NCBI RefSeq assembly: GCF_000143685.1
Contig: NC_014328.1
Coordinates: 1,860,001 to 1,924,000, forward strand
Reading direction: 5' to 3'
DNA length: 64,000 nucleotides
From: Clostridium ljungdahlii DSM 13528
Lineage (GTDB): Bacteria > Bacillota > Clostridia > Clostridiales > Clostridiaceae
Shown here in pieces: positions 52,858-61,400 of the stretch. The notes beneath the pieces are model-generated. The model had not been told where the DNA came from, did no database searches, and saw only the letters and a list, made by a program, of their open reading frames with translations. Position numbers and translations under genes: made by a program. Within the stretch, counting starts at the first letter, position 1, and every line of letters starts with the position of its first letter.

Positions 52858-52910
52858 AATCAAAATAATGTTAGTACATTAAAATATTTAGAAATAGTTT
52901 ATTTGTGAAA

Positions 52911-52945
52911 AACAATCATAGTAATTATTATGGTTGTTCTTTTTA
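52911..52945 (+). terminator. rho-independent terminator
   Basis: AACAATCATA with TATGGTTGTT (one G-U) and a U-run CTTTTT after. Confidence 0.75.
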
Positions 52946-52958
52946 TGGTAAAAAATGA

Positions 52959-53019
52959 TTGACAAGTTACTTTGCAAGATGTATTATTCATGTAAGGTAT
53001 AGTACTATGATGGTACTAT
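52959..53019 (+). promoter_or_regulatory. promoter and palindromic operator of a MarR operon
   Basis: TTGACA (52959-52964), 17-bp spacer, TATTAT (52982-52987). Just behind the start point lies ATAGTAC-N7-GTACTAT (52999-53019), a perfect inverted repeat positioned to block transcription. Confidence 0.7.
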
Positions 53020-53074
53020 GCTAGAGAAGGAAAATACAAATAATAAATAATTTAAATTAAGGGAGAAGGAAGAA

Positions 53075-53521
53075 ATGAGCAAGTCAAATAAAAAGCAAAT
53101 CGAAGAATTTAGTGAACTTTGGCACCAAATTATTAAAAAATCTAATTTTAGAAAGATAGAAGATCAATTTCAGCGGTTAAATGGATTAACAACTATTGAG
53201 ATTAGTATAATTAATATTGTTTCAAAAAATCCTGATGTAATTTTGGGTGAAATAGTTCTAGCCTTAGATATACCAAAAAGTACGCTGACAAATGCTATTA
53301 ATAGACTTGAAAAGCGAAATTATATAAATAGAATTATTAGCAAAAGAGATAGAAGATCTTATGGACTAAAACTTACTGAAGAAGGTCATCTTGCTCAAAA
53401 AGAACATTTGGATTTTGAACATACGGTATATGGAAGACTATTGGATGCCCTTGATACTGATGAAGAAAAACAAGAATTATTTAAATTATTTAGGAAGATG
53501 ATTAATAATTTAGAAGAGTAA
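53075..53521 (+). CDS. MarR-family regulator
   Basis: A 148-aa regulator: 'LNGLTTIEISIINIVSKNPDVILGEIVLALDIPKSTLTNAINRLEKRNYINRIISKRDRRSYGLKLTEEG', a typical winged helix. It heads an operon with a membrane protein and an amino-thiazoline hydrolase-like gene. Confidence 0.87.
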   Translation: MSKSNKKQIEEFSELWHQIIKKSNFRKIEDQFQRLNGLTTIEISIINIVSKNPDVILGEIVLALDIPKSTLTNAINRLEKRNYINRIISKRDRRSYGLKLTEEGHLAQKEHLDFEHTVYGRLLDALDTDEEKQELFKLFRKMINNLEE

Positions 53522-53577
53522 AAGGATTTGATTAATATTTTTAGGACAAATATTAAAATTTGGAGGATGAATTTATT

Positions 53578-54264
53578 ATGGATATGGTTACATTTTATAG
53601 AACTTCAGGAGTATTTATTATTTTAGTTGCATTAGGATTTACTATTAGTCAAACAGGTATAACTAAGTTATTTAATTATCCTCAAATACTAAGATCTCCT
53701 GTTGATGTTATTTTGTCAAAATATTATAAGGGAGGAGCAAAATTAAAATTTTTTTGGACCTGTTTTGCATTGAGCTCATTAATGCTAATTCCAATGTCTG
53801 CAATATTTTATAAAGTTTTAAATAGAAATGATACTCCTTATTTAATAATTGGAGCAGCATTTGGGATGGTATCTGGAGTTTTTTATGTTTTAGGACTTAT
53901 GAGATGGACATTTTTAGCAGATAATTTATCAAGTAAGTATATAAATGAAGTTGATAATACCAATATGAAAGAAACAATTGAAATAATTTTTCAATCTTTT
54001 CATGTGTATTGTGGAAATTCAATTGGTGAAACAATGGGATTCTTATGCATGGGTATATGGATTAGTATATCAGGAATATCAATGATTGGTTCAAAAATAT
54101 TGCCTTCATTCATAGGTTTAGGATTTATTGTTTGTGGTATAGGAATATTTTTAGGCCCTTTAGAGTGGGTAGGTGTTAAATTTGCCAACAAAGTAAATAA
54201 GTTATCTATGAAAATATTAATGTTGCTTCTTGTGTATATGGGAATAAAATTAATTATTTGTTGA
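53578..54264 (+). CDS. multi-pass membrane protein in MarR operon
   Basis: A 228-aa protein with about six membrane segments, some near 'LMLIPMSAIFY', 'LIIGAAFGMVSGVFYVLGLM' and 'GLGFIVCGIGIFLGPLEWVG'. I do not recognise the family. The in-frame TTG at 53560 is part of the Shine-Dalgarno (ggagga), so the ATG at 53578 is used. It likely responds to the same signal as the MarR regulator. Confidence 0.7.
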   Translation: MDMVTFYRTSGVFIILVALGFTISQTGITKLFNYPQILRSPVDVILSKYYKGGAKLKFFWTCFALSSLMLIPMSAIFYKVLNRNDTPYLIIGAAFGMVSGVFYVLGLMRWTFLADNLSSKYINEVDNTNMKETIEIIFQSFHVYCGNSIGETMGFLCMGIWISISGISMIGSKILPSFIGLGFIVCGIGIFLGPLEWVGVKFANKVNKLSMKILMLLLVYMGIKLIIC

Positions 54265-54324
54265 ACATATCAATATTAAATAAATTTATAGTTATTATTT
54301 TATATAAAAAAGGAAGGTAATAAA

Positions 54325-54942
54325 ATGAAGTATGGATTTTTTCCAAGGATGATGTGGTTTGCTTTTCACGGTTCATTTGAGAAACAGTTACATATTATGA
54401 CAGGTGATGATCCAAAGATAGTGATGAAGAAAGCAAAAATTGTTTATCAAAGAATTTTAGAAGAGATTCCTGAGTTTGATAAAAATGATAAATTCATTGC
54501 AAATATTTTAAACGCAGCTATGTTAGCCGCTGTATATATGAGTCTTAAAGAAAAAACAAAGCTTGATGATATTACAACGTATTATCATAAGGCGATGAAT
54601 GAAAGTGTGATAATGAAACATTTCATGAAAAATCAAAACAAATATTCCAATGAAGCACAAACAAAATTAGCACAACAGGCAAAAGTAAGTCAAAGTAAAA
54701 CTAATCCTTGTACGTGGAAATTTCGTTATGAAGCTGGATCTGATATAAATAGTTTTTATATGTATTTTGATACTTGTGGAATATGTTATCTGTTTCAAAA
54801 GCTTGGCATATCAGAAATAACACCTGCAATGTGTTCCTATGATTATGATATGGCCAAGCGAGGAGGTTCAGTGCTTACGCGGCAGTATACTTTAGCGAAA
54901 GGTGGAACCTGCTGTGATTTTCATTATCAGAAAAAACATTAG
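54325..54942 (+). CDS. L-2-amino-thiazoline-4-carboxylic acid hydrolase-like
   Basis: A 205-aa protein of the PF14196 family. The C-terminal signature 'ITPAMCSYDYDMAKRGGSVLTRQYTLAKGGTCCDFHY' with conserved Cys and Asp is present, plus 'FDTCGICYLFQKLG' (CxxC). True members open the thiazoline ring in D,L-cysteine synthesis; substrate here is unknown. AAGGAAGG precedes the ATG. Confidence 0.82.
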   Translation: MKYGFFPRMMWFAFHGSFEKQLHIMTGDDPKIVMKKAKIVYQRILEEIPEFDKNDKFIANILNAAMLAAVYMSLKEKTKLDDITTYYHKAMNESVIMKHFMKNQNKYSNEAQTKLAQQAKVSQSKTNPCTWKFRYEAGSDINSFYMYFDTCGICYLFQKLGISEITPAMCSYDYDMAKRGGSVLTRQYTLAKGGTCCDFHYQKKH

Positions 54943-55387
54943 AATAGTTTTTATAATTAAAAATCGAGTTTAAATATAACAGTAAGTTATTATCATTATA
55001 TAAAAGATCCAGTTAATATAAGTTGTATAAAAATTCTATTTGGTAACAACTATGGATGGGGTATTATCGGGTATGATAAGTAATATCCCAGAAAAAACTT
55101 TGAATAGTTAGAGAAAAAACTTGGATTGTTTTGAAGAAAACTTAATTAAAGAATAAAGTCTACGATAAAATGAATACATCAAAGCTAACACAATACAAAA
55201 TATAAACTACTAAAACTTAAAAAAACCAAAGCAAAGGGAACTGCTTATTTAGTAGTTCCCCTCTCTATATCCTTTCTCAAATAAAATTAATATCTTTAAT
55301 AAAAATGACATAAATACTTATATGGTTATATTTGATAAATAGTAAATTTATTTTATAATATAGATATGAAAAAGTACTTAATATTTA
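54943..55387. other. 445-bp spacer with terminator hairpin
   Basis: GGGAACT/AGTTCCC (55238-55260 region) forms a hairpin that could serve both convergent genes. GGGTATTA/TAATATCCC occurs near 55058-55089. No gene or family match was seen in the rest. Confidence 0.4.
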
Positions 55388-56317
55388 TTAAGATAATAAA
55401 TAGGATTGTTCTAATGCATGTATCTGATCTACAAGCATTTCATTATAAGGAGTATCAATACAGTAGGTTTGTCCGAGATTGGCAACTACACCATTAATTT
55501 TATCAATTTCTGTACGGCGTTTATGCTGACGGTCTTGATACATACTGGCATAACCGGCAGCATCGCTTATGCATACATGTTGCACAGTTTCAAGAGCTTC
55601 TGCTTGGTTAAAGCATGTGCCATCAGCTTTAGCTACAAGGACACATTCGTGAACTACTTTTGTACAGATTTCCCAGAGATAAGGATTGGAATGAATTTTG
55701 CCTAGATTACACTCCATTATTGCGGATAGGGCATTTACACCGCAGTTTACAAATAATTTTCCCCATAGCACTTTTTGAATATTATCGATGATGTTGACGG
55801 TTAGATTGCACTGGCACATGGCTTGTGCTACGATTTTCACTGCCTTTTGTGATTCATCGCAGGGAAAGTCAGGACCAATATTGGTAGGGCCACAGCCTGA
55901 GTGAAAAAATTTGCCTAGCCCAAGGCTAACACTGTTATGGCTACTAGTACCAACGATAATATGTTCCTTTTTAACAAAGTTTGCAATGTCGTGATTGTTA
56001 CCAGCACCATTTTGTAACGTCATGACAATGGTTTTTGGGCCGATTATAGCTTGATTTTCTTTGACTGCATCAAAAGTGTTGATACTTTTTACAAATACAA
56101 TCAATAAATCCTGAATTCCGATATCAGTTCCACTTATTGAAGCTTTAATGGTATAATTTGATTCAGTATTGTCTTTTTCAACCTTGGTTAGACCATTTGT
56201 ATTGATGGCATCTACTTGGGGCTTATAACTATCCAGCAGTGTTACTTCATGGATACAGGAAAGATAGGTAGCATATAGACTCCCCATAGCGCCAGCTCCT
56301 AAGATTGCAATTTTCAT
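55388..56317 (-). CDS. ketopantoate reductase (2-dehydropantoate 2-reductase) family
   Basis: A 309-aa NADPH enzyme. 'KIAILGAGAMGSLYATYLS' is the dinucleotide loop; 'VKSINTFDAV', 'GPKTIVMTLQNGAGN' follow; the active-site Lys lies in 'VLWGKLFVNCGVNAL' and the Glu/Asn region in 'QDRQHKRRTEIDKINGVVANLG'. It may be a panE paralogue with another substrate. GGAGGT before the ATG at 56317 decides the start over the longer frame. Divergent LysR gene. Confidence 0.9.
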   Translation of the reverse strand: MKIAILGAGAMGSLYATYLSCIHEVTLLDSYKPQVDAINTNGLTKVEKDNTESNYTIKASISGTDIGIQDLLIVFVKSINTFDAVKENQAIIGPKTIVMTLQNGAGNNHDIANFVKKEHIIVGTSSHNSVSLGLGKFFHSGCGPTNIGPDFPCDESQKAVKIVAQAMCQCNLTVNIIDNIQKVLWGKLFVNCGVNALSAIMECNLGKIHSNPYLWEICTKVVHECVLVAKADGTCFNQAEALETVQHVCISDAAGYASMYQDRQHKRRTEIDKINGVVANLGQTYCIDTPYNEMLVDQIHALEQSYLLS

Positions 56318-56342
56318 AGTCTTACCTCCTGTAACATAAAAA

Positions 56343-56365
56343 TGTAATTTAAATTTCAAATTACA
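56343..56365. promoter_or_regulatory. LysR operator candidate
   Basis: TGTAATTT-N7-AAATTACA, a perfect 8-bp inverted repeat in the divergent promoter of the reductase and its LysR neighbour. Confidence 0.6.
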
Positions 56366-56468
56366 CTTTAGCATATCGAAATAGTAAAATAAAATGCAGA
56401 TTATTCAATGGAATCATGATGAAATTTCATGTAATATATTAAGTTATGATGAAAAGGGGAGAGTATTT

Positions 56469-57344
56469 GTGGACATAAATAAATATGCACTTTTTGTAAA
56501 AGCAGCTGAAATTGGAAATTTGACAAGAGCTGCCATGCAATTAAGCTATAGCCAGACTGCGGCCAGTCATATGATTTCTTCTTTAGAAGATGAGCTAGGG
56601 GTTAAACTTTTGTATCGTGGAAGAAATGGAGTTTCTGTAACAGAAGAGGGGGAACAGATTTTAAGTTTGGCAAAAGAAATTGTGATAAATGATGAGAGGA
56701 TACATCAAATTATTGGTCAGGAAGGAGTATACAGAGGGAATGTACGAATTGGAGTCATTACTAGTGTGGCGGTACAATGGATGCCTAAAATAATTAGAAA
56801 ATTTCGCAAAGAATATCCACTGGTAGAGCTGCAGATAAATGATGCCATTAATTATGAATGGATTAAAGACTGGTTTTCTAAAGATGAAATTGATTGTGCT
56901 TTTACTGCAGAAAATGGAATGAGTAATGGTAATGATATTCCACTAATATCTGACCCTTATTATGTAATAATGTCTAAGCACCATCCCCTTTGTAGATATG
57001 AGAAGATTACGAAAGAACTACTGGCAGGGGAAACTTTTGTTATTCCAAGTGAAGGAACTAACTATTCTATTGGGAAAATTTTACGGCAAGCAAAGGGCAG
57101 GTTACTAGAACATACTAGATTTTTAAGCGATCAATCAACTATTGCTTTAGTTCGGAGTGAATGTGGTATCAGTATTCTGCCGGAACTGGTGTTAAATTCT
57201 TATTCTTGTGAGGGACTAGTTAGGAGAAGATTGGAACCTGAGGTGAGTAGAACCATTTGCCTTTGCCTCCCGAACAGAAAATATATAAGCCCTAGTACAA
57301 AAGCTTTTGTGGCATTTATACAAAAATGGGTTCAGAAAGAATAG
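56469..57344 (+). CDS. LysR-family regulator
   Basis: A 291-aa protein: 'YALFVKAAEIGNLTRAAMQLSYSQTAASHMISSLEDELGVKLLYRGRNGVSVTEEGE' is the HTH; 'VRIGVITSVAVQWMPKIIRKF' opens the effector domain. The frame from 56394 adds 25 residues not seen in LysR proteins; GGGGAG lies before a GTG at 56469, giving the standard N-terminus. It probably controls the divergent reductase. Confidence 0.85.
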   Translation: MDINKYALFVKAAEIGNLTRAAMQLSYSQTAASHMISSLEDELGVKLLYRGRNGVSVTEEGEQILSLAKEIVINDERIHQIIGQEGVYRGNVRIGVITSVAVQWMPKIIRKFRKEYPLVELQINDAINYEWIKDWFSKDEIDCAFTAENGMSNGNDIPLISDPYYVIMSKHHPLCRYEKITKELLAGETFVIPSEGTNYSIGKILRQAKGRLLEHTRFLSDQSTIALVRSECGISILPELVLNSYSCEGLVRRRLEPEVSRTICLCLPNRKYISPSTKAFVAFIQKWVQKE

Positions 57345-57512
57345 TTTAGCATTAAAAGATTTCAAAGAAAAGTTAATATATAGCATGATTTCAGCAAGTG
57401 GGAGATGAAAGTTAAAAAGTTTAAAAGTAGTACTCTTTTATAAACAAATAGCATAATTTATATCTGAATATTATGATTTATTTAATAAAAGTAGGAAAAA
57501 ATTAAAAAAGTG

Positions 57513-57541
57513 TTGACAAAGGCATGTACACAGTTTAAAAT
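57513..57541 (+). promoter_or_regulatory. promoter of the asnB T-box transcript
   Basis: TTGACA (57513-57518), 17-bp spacer, TAAAAT (57536-57541). Confidence 0.75.
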
Positions 57542-57548
57542 TAAATTC

Positions 57549-57862
57549 ATCAAAGAAAAGTGATGATGGAGATAAGTAAAAAAAATATTTCACCAACAGT
57601 GAACTGGAGATAGTGTGAATCCAGTGGCAGAGTTTTTTTGAATAACACTCCGGAGTTGCAAACTGAAATATTTGTAAACTGTACCTTAAACTAAATGTTT
57701 GAGATAGGTTCAAATTAAAGTAGGAGCGTCGTATTCCATGCGTTATTTGGATACCAGTAGTAGCTGGAAGGAGACCATTATTATATGGTAAATTAGGTGG
57801 CACCGCGGATAAGCATCAATTCGTCCTATTGTTTTATTTAGGATAAATTGATGCTGTTTTTA
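57549..57862 (+). promoter_or_regulatory. T-box riboswitch, asparagine-specific
   Basis: The T-box core AGGTGGCACCGCGG (57795-57808) is exact. Its UGGC pairs with a tRNA ending GCCA, consistent with discriminator G73 of tRNA-Asn. In stem I, GGAG near 57568 pairs with CTCC at 57648, which places AAC (57644-57646, followed by A) in the specifier loop; AAC is an Asn codon. The terminator is AGCATCAATT/AATTGATGCT (57812-57855) with a U-run. Uncharged tRNA-Asn would allow read-through into asnB. Confidence 0.92.
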
Positions 57863-57883
57863 TAACCAAGGAGGAATATTAAT

Positions 57884-59473
57884 ATGTGTACAATTATGTG
57901 CTATACAGGAACGGATATGAAACATGAAAAATTTGCAGAGGCATTGCAGAGAACTGAGTCCAGAGGACCGGATATGACGGAAATTCTTACTTTGCCATCT
58001 GGTATTTTGGGTTTTCAAAGACTTTCTATTATGGATTTAAGTTTTAGCGGAATGCAGCCATTCACAAGAAAAACAGATGCAGCTATCTGTAATGGTGAAA
58101 TTTATGGCTTTCGCAAAATTAAAGAAGAACTAATAAAAAAAGGGCATAAGTTTATTTCTGACAGTGATTGTGAAATATTACTTCCTATGTACTATGAATA
58201 TGGACTAGATATGTTTTCAAAGCTAGATGCAGAATTTGCAACTATTATATATGATGGAAAAAAGGACAGATATATTGCAGCACGAGATCCAATTGGAATT
58301 CGTCCTTTATTTTATGGCTATTCTTCATCAGGTAAGATCATGTTTGCAAGTGAAGCTAAAAACTTGGTTGGTCTTACATATAAAATTATGTCATTTCCAC
58401 CAGGACATTACTATGCTGATGGTAAATTTACGTGTTATTGTGATATAGCAGCAACAGAAAGTGATTACTGCAAGGATGATTTAGAAACTATTTGCAGCAA
58501 TATTCATGATAAATTGGTAGCAGGTGTAGAAAAACGTATGGATGCTGATGCTCCTGTAGGATTCTTGTTAAGCGGTGGTTTAGATAGTTCACTCGTATGT
58601 GCAATTGCTCAGAAAATGAATCCTGAAAAACCAATTAAAACATTTGCTATAGGTATGACTGAAGATGCAATTGATTTAAAATATGCAAAAGAAGTTGCAG
58701 ATTACATTCATAGTGATCATACTGTTGTTTATATGACAAAAGAAGAAGTAATTGAATCACTTGATGAGGTTATTAAAATTCTTGGAACATACGATATTAC
58801 CACAATAAGAGCAAGTATGGGAATGTATTTGATTTGCAAGAAAATACATGAGATTTCTGATGTCAGAGTGCTTCTCACTGGTGAAATTTCTGATGAATTA
58901 TTTGGCTATAAATATACTGATTTTGCTCCAAATGCAGAAGAATTTCAAAAGGAATCACAGAAGAGAATTCGAGAGCTTTATATGTACGATGTACTTCGTG
59001 CAGACCGTTGTATAAGCTCAAATTCTTTAGAAGCAAGAGTACCATTTGGTGATTTGGATTTTGTAAAATATGTTATGTCCATTGACCCAGAAAAGAAATT
59101 AAACAAATACAACATGGGTAAGTACCTTTTGAGACATTCATTTGAAGGCGATTACTTGCCACATGATATTTTGTATCGTGAAAAAGCAGCATTTAGTGAT
59201 GCTGTAGGGCATTCTATGGTAGATTATTTAAAGGAATATGCAGAAACATATTATTCTGATGAAGAATTTGAAAAGCTATGTAAAAAATATGAATATCATG
59301 TTGAACCATTTACAAAAGAATCATTGCTATATAGAGAAATTTTTGAAAAATATTATCCAGGACAAGCAGATATGATAGTAGACTTTTGGATGCCAAACAA
59401 AGAATGGGAAGGCTGTAACGTAAACGACCCTAGTGCTAGAGTATTATCAAATTATGGTGCTAGTGGTAAATAA
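57884..59473 (+). CDS. asnB: asparagine synthetase (glutamine-hydrolysing)
   Basis: A 529-aa enzyme. The N-terminal amidotransferase begins 'MCTIMCYTGTD' with Cys2 as nucleophile after Met removal; 'ESRGPD' and 'FQRLSIMDLS' are present. The synthetase domain has the ATP PP-loop 'VGFLLSGGLDSSLV' near residue 225 and 'LLTGEISDELFG', in which GEGSDE is altered to GEISDE. 'SLEARVPFGD' is intact. T-box control supports the assignment. AAGGAGG precedes the ATG. Confidence 0.96.
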   Translation: MCTIMCYTGTDMKHEKFAEALQRTESRGPDMTEILTLPSGILGFQRLSIMDLSFSGMQPFTRKTDAAICNGEIYGFRKIKEELIKKGHKFISDSDCEILLPMYYEYGLDMFSKLDAEFATIIYDGKKDRYIAARDPIGIRPLFYGYSSSGKIMFASEAKNLVGLTYKIMSFPPGHYYADGKFTCYCDIAATESDYCKDDLETICSNIHDKLVAGVEKRMDADAPVGFLLSGGLDSSLVCAIAQKMNPEKPIKTFAIGMTEDAIDLKYAKEVADYIHSDHTVVYMTKEEVIESLDEVIKILGTYDITTIRASMGMYLICKKIHEISDVRVLLTGEISDELFGYKYTDFAPNAEEFQKESQKRIRELYMYDVLRADRCISSNSLEARVPFGDLDFVKYVMSIDPEKKLNKYNMGKYLLRHSFEGDYLPHDILYREKAAFSDAVGHSMVDYLKEYAETYYSDEEFEKLCKKYEYHVEPFTKESLLYREIFEKYYPGQADMIVDFWMPNKEWEGCNVNDPSARVLSNYGASGK

Positions 59474-59479
59474 TTAAGA

Positions 59480-59521
59480 AAATACTCTTACCTTAAAAAT
59501 ATAGGTAAGAGTATTTTTATT
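59480..59521 (+). terminator. terminator of asnB
   Basis: AATACTCTTACC with GGTAAGAGTATT, AT-rich loop, then TTTTATT. Confidence 0.88.
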
Positions 59522-59609
59522 ATGAGATTTAGCTTGTTTTGTACGCATAGCGTGTAAAATAATAAATCATCTTTTTACTTAGTTGAACTTTCAACTAATA
59601 TATCATATA

Positions 59610-59759
59610 ATTGTTAAAAGTTCAACTCCAAATAGGGGACATACTTGCTTTATTAGGTGTTGCAATTATTACTGTGTACTTCCTCATAGGGCAGCATATG
59701 AGAAAAAGAATATTTTTTATTTATGGTATATTAAAAAGTGGTTTGTCTATGCTTTAAAA
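59610..59759 (+). pseudogene. membrane-protein remnant
   Basis: A 48-codon frame starting at a TTG, 'GDILALLGVAIITVYFLIGQ' and ending 'ILKSGLSML', reads like the tail of an integral membrane protein. It overlaps the 3' end of the LysR gene opposite. No ribosome site. A hairpin (GTTGAACTT/AAAGTTCAAC) lies at its front. I call it a remnant. Confidence 0.35.
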
Positions 59760-60610
59760 GTTTGCAAAAAGTGCTTAGCTGCAGAAGATAGATATTGATC
59801 TTTCATCCATACTATAGTAGTATTCGTATCCAATGATGGTTCATTAATTTCCTTATAATTTAAATTTGTATTTGGAATAAGCTCAATCCAATCTTTTGGT
59901 ACAATGCCAATTCCCATTCCTGTATCTGCTAGTAATAATATTGATCTAGTATCCTCAATTTTACAAAGTATTCTTGGATTAAATCCTGTTTGTTTGCATA
60001 ATTCTATTATCATTTTTTCATATCTGCGATGTACTAACAGAGGCTTACCTGCAAGTTCGTTTAGACATATCTTTCCTTTATTGTTCCAATAGAAACTGTT
60101 ACTGCTTGCAGCCACCATTGGTTCAATAGGTAAGTTTATTGATTCGTAAATTTCTGAGTTCAAAGGAGTACGTATAATTCCAATTTCAATTACGCCGCTT
60201 TTTAACAATTCTAAGATTTCATTTGTGCTGCATTCTTGTATCTCAAAATTTATTTTTGGATATTTTTTATTAAAACTATATATTCGCTGAGGTAAAAGGA
60301 TATCTCCTGCAGAAGATATGGTACCGATGGATAGAGTTCCTTCCATTCCTTCATTAAAGTCCTTTAGCTCTTTAACTGTTGATTCCATTAATTCTATTAT
60401 TTGCTTAGATCTATGCCATAATCTTTTACCTGCGTCAGTTACCTGAAATTTTCGAGTAGTTCTTTCTATCAATTTAACATTTAATTCTTCTTCTAGAAGT
60501 TTCAATTGCTGACTGAGATGTGGTTGAGCTATATGTAATTTTTCAGATGCTTTAGTTATGCTTTTTTCTTCAGCAATTGTAAGAAAATAAGTAAGCTGCT
60601 TAATATCCAT
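59747..60610 (-). CDS. LysR-family regulator
   Basis: A 287-aa regulator: 'MDIKQLTYFLTIAEEKSITKASEKLHIAQPHLSQQLKLLEEELNVKLIERTTRKFQVTDAGK', then 'LSIGTISSAGDILLPQRIYSF'. GGAG precedes the ATG at 60610; the GTG at 60622 has none. Two identical 15-bp boxes exactly 30 bp apart (60636 and 60666) stand in its promoter. The likely target lies to the right, on the plus strand, but that gene is broken. Confidence 0.88.
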   Translation of the reverse strand: MDIKQLTYFLTIAEEKSITKASEKLHIAQPHLSQQLKLLEEELNVKLIERTTRKFQVTDAGKRLWHRSKQIIELMESTVKELKDFNEGMEGTLSIGTISSAGDILLPQRIYSFNKKYPKINFEIQECSTNEILELLKSGVIEIGIIRTPLNSEIYESINLPIEPMVAASSNSFYWNNKGKICLNELAGKPLLVHRRYEKMIIELCKQTGFNPRILCKIEDTRSILLLADTGMGIGIVPKDWIELIPNTNLNYKEINEPSLDTNTTIVWMKDQYLSSAAKHFLQTFKA

Positions 60611-60635
60611 AAAAGTAGTCACTCCATGTATTAGA

Positions 60636-60680
60636 TTTATACGTATTTTTGTATAAGTATAATAGTTTATACGTATTTTT
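60636..60680. promoter_or_regulatory. two TTTATACGTATTTTT boxes, 30-bp spaced
   Basis: Identical 15-bp boxes at 60636-60650 and 60666-60680, each holding the palindrome ATACGTAT, three helical turns apart. They fit paired LysR binding sites. Confidence 0.6.
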
Positions 60681-60732
60681 AGTATATATGTTTATTTGTT
60701 ATAATAGTAAGTGAAATAATAAATAAAGTCAA

Positions 60733-61005
60733 GTGAGGTATAAAAAATTTGCTTTAGATCTAGGAAATTCAGGAATTTTAATTATTATATTTATCCCATA
60801 GAATATAGATACATTAGTATCTACATCAACTATGAATTTAAGCACGATAGGGGTAGTACTGTCTTATACATTTTATCTTTATGTATTACCTATTATATTT
60901 TCATACATCTTAAATATTCCAGTGGAACTAAAATTAAATGTGAGTGCAATATTAGCTATAAATGATATGTTAAGAGGTGATTATCATAAAATTTCTTATT
61001 GTTAG
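60733..61005 (+). pseudogene. broken membrane-protein frame
   Basis: Frame from GTG 60733 reads 'ALDLGNSGILIIIFIP', then a TAG at 60799-60801, then continues open to a stop at 61003-61005 with 'LSTIGVVLSYTFYLYVLPII'. It looks like part of a membrane transporter disrupted by a nonsense mutation and truncation. Family not recognised. It was probably the LysR target. Overlaps the start of the receiver-like gene. Confidence 0.4.
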
Positions 61006-61393
61006 TGAAGACCAATCTATTAGTTCTATTTTATCTAAAATTATTCAAGACCACAATCTTGGAGAAACAATTGAATATAGCTGTTCTCAATTTATTTCAG
61101 AAAGTTATCTGTTAAATATAAAAGCTATTGATATCCTTATTGTAAGTTTACCAATAGCTATTGTTAATAAATTAATTTCTAAATTTGATGGAAAAATTAT
61201 AGTAGTTTCTGACATAAGTGATAAAACAATTATTGCCCAAGCTTACTTATTAGGAGTTGAATATTATATTACTAAACCAATTAATGAACTTGAGATTGTA
61301 GAAGTTATTAAAAAAGTAGTAAAACTTATAAAACTACAAAAATACATGTATAATATTAAAAATATATTAAATATGACAGGAACAAAAACTTAA
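60977..61393 (+). CDS. receiver-domain-only protein lacking the phospho-Asp
   Basis: A 138-aa receiver-like fold: 'FLIVSEDQSISSIL' gives the acidic pair, 'KAIDILIVSLPIAI' has Ser where the phosphoacceptor Asp should be, and 'YYITKPINELEI' keeps the conserved Lys-Pro. There is no output domain. A perfect AGAGGTGA site lies at 60973-60980, 5 nt before an ATA codon (60986), while the GTG at 60977 sits inside it. The start is therefore uncertain; the true ATG may have mutated to ATA. Confidence 0.55.
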   Translation: MIIIKFLIVSEDQSISSILSKIIQDHNLGETIEYSCSQFISESYLLNIKAIDILIVSLPIAIVNKLISKFDGKIIVVSDISDKTIIAQAYLLGVEYYITKPINELEIVEVIKKVVKLIKLQKYMYNIKNILNMTGTKT

Positions 61394-61400
61394 CTATAAG

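Noticed and set aside
59583..59798. 71-aa plus-strand ORF
   Set aside because: Different frame from the membrane-like remnant, no ribosome site, Cys-rich random appearance.
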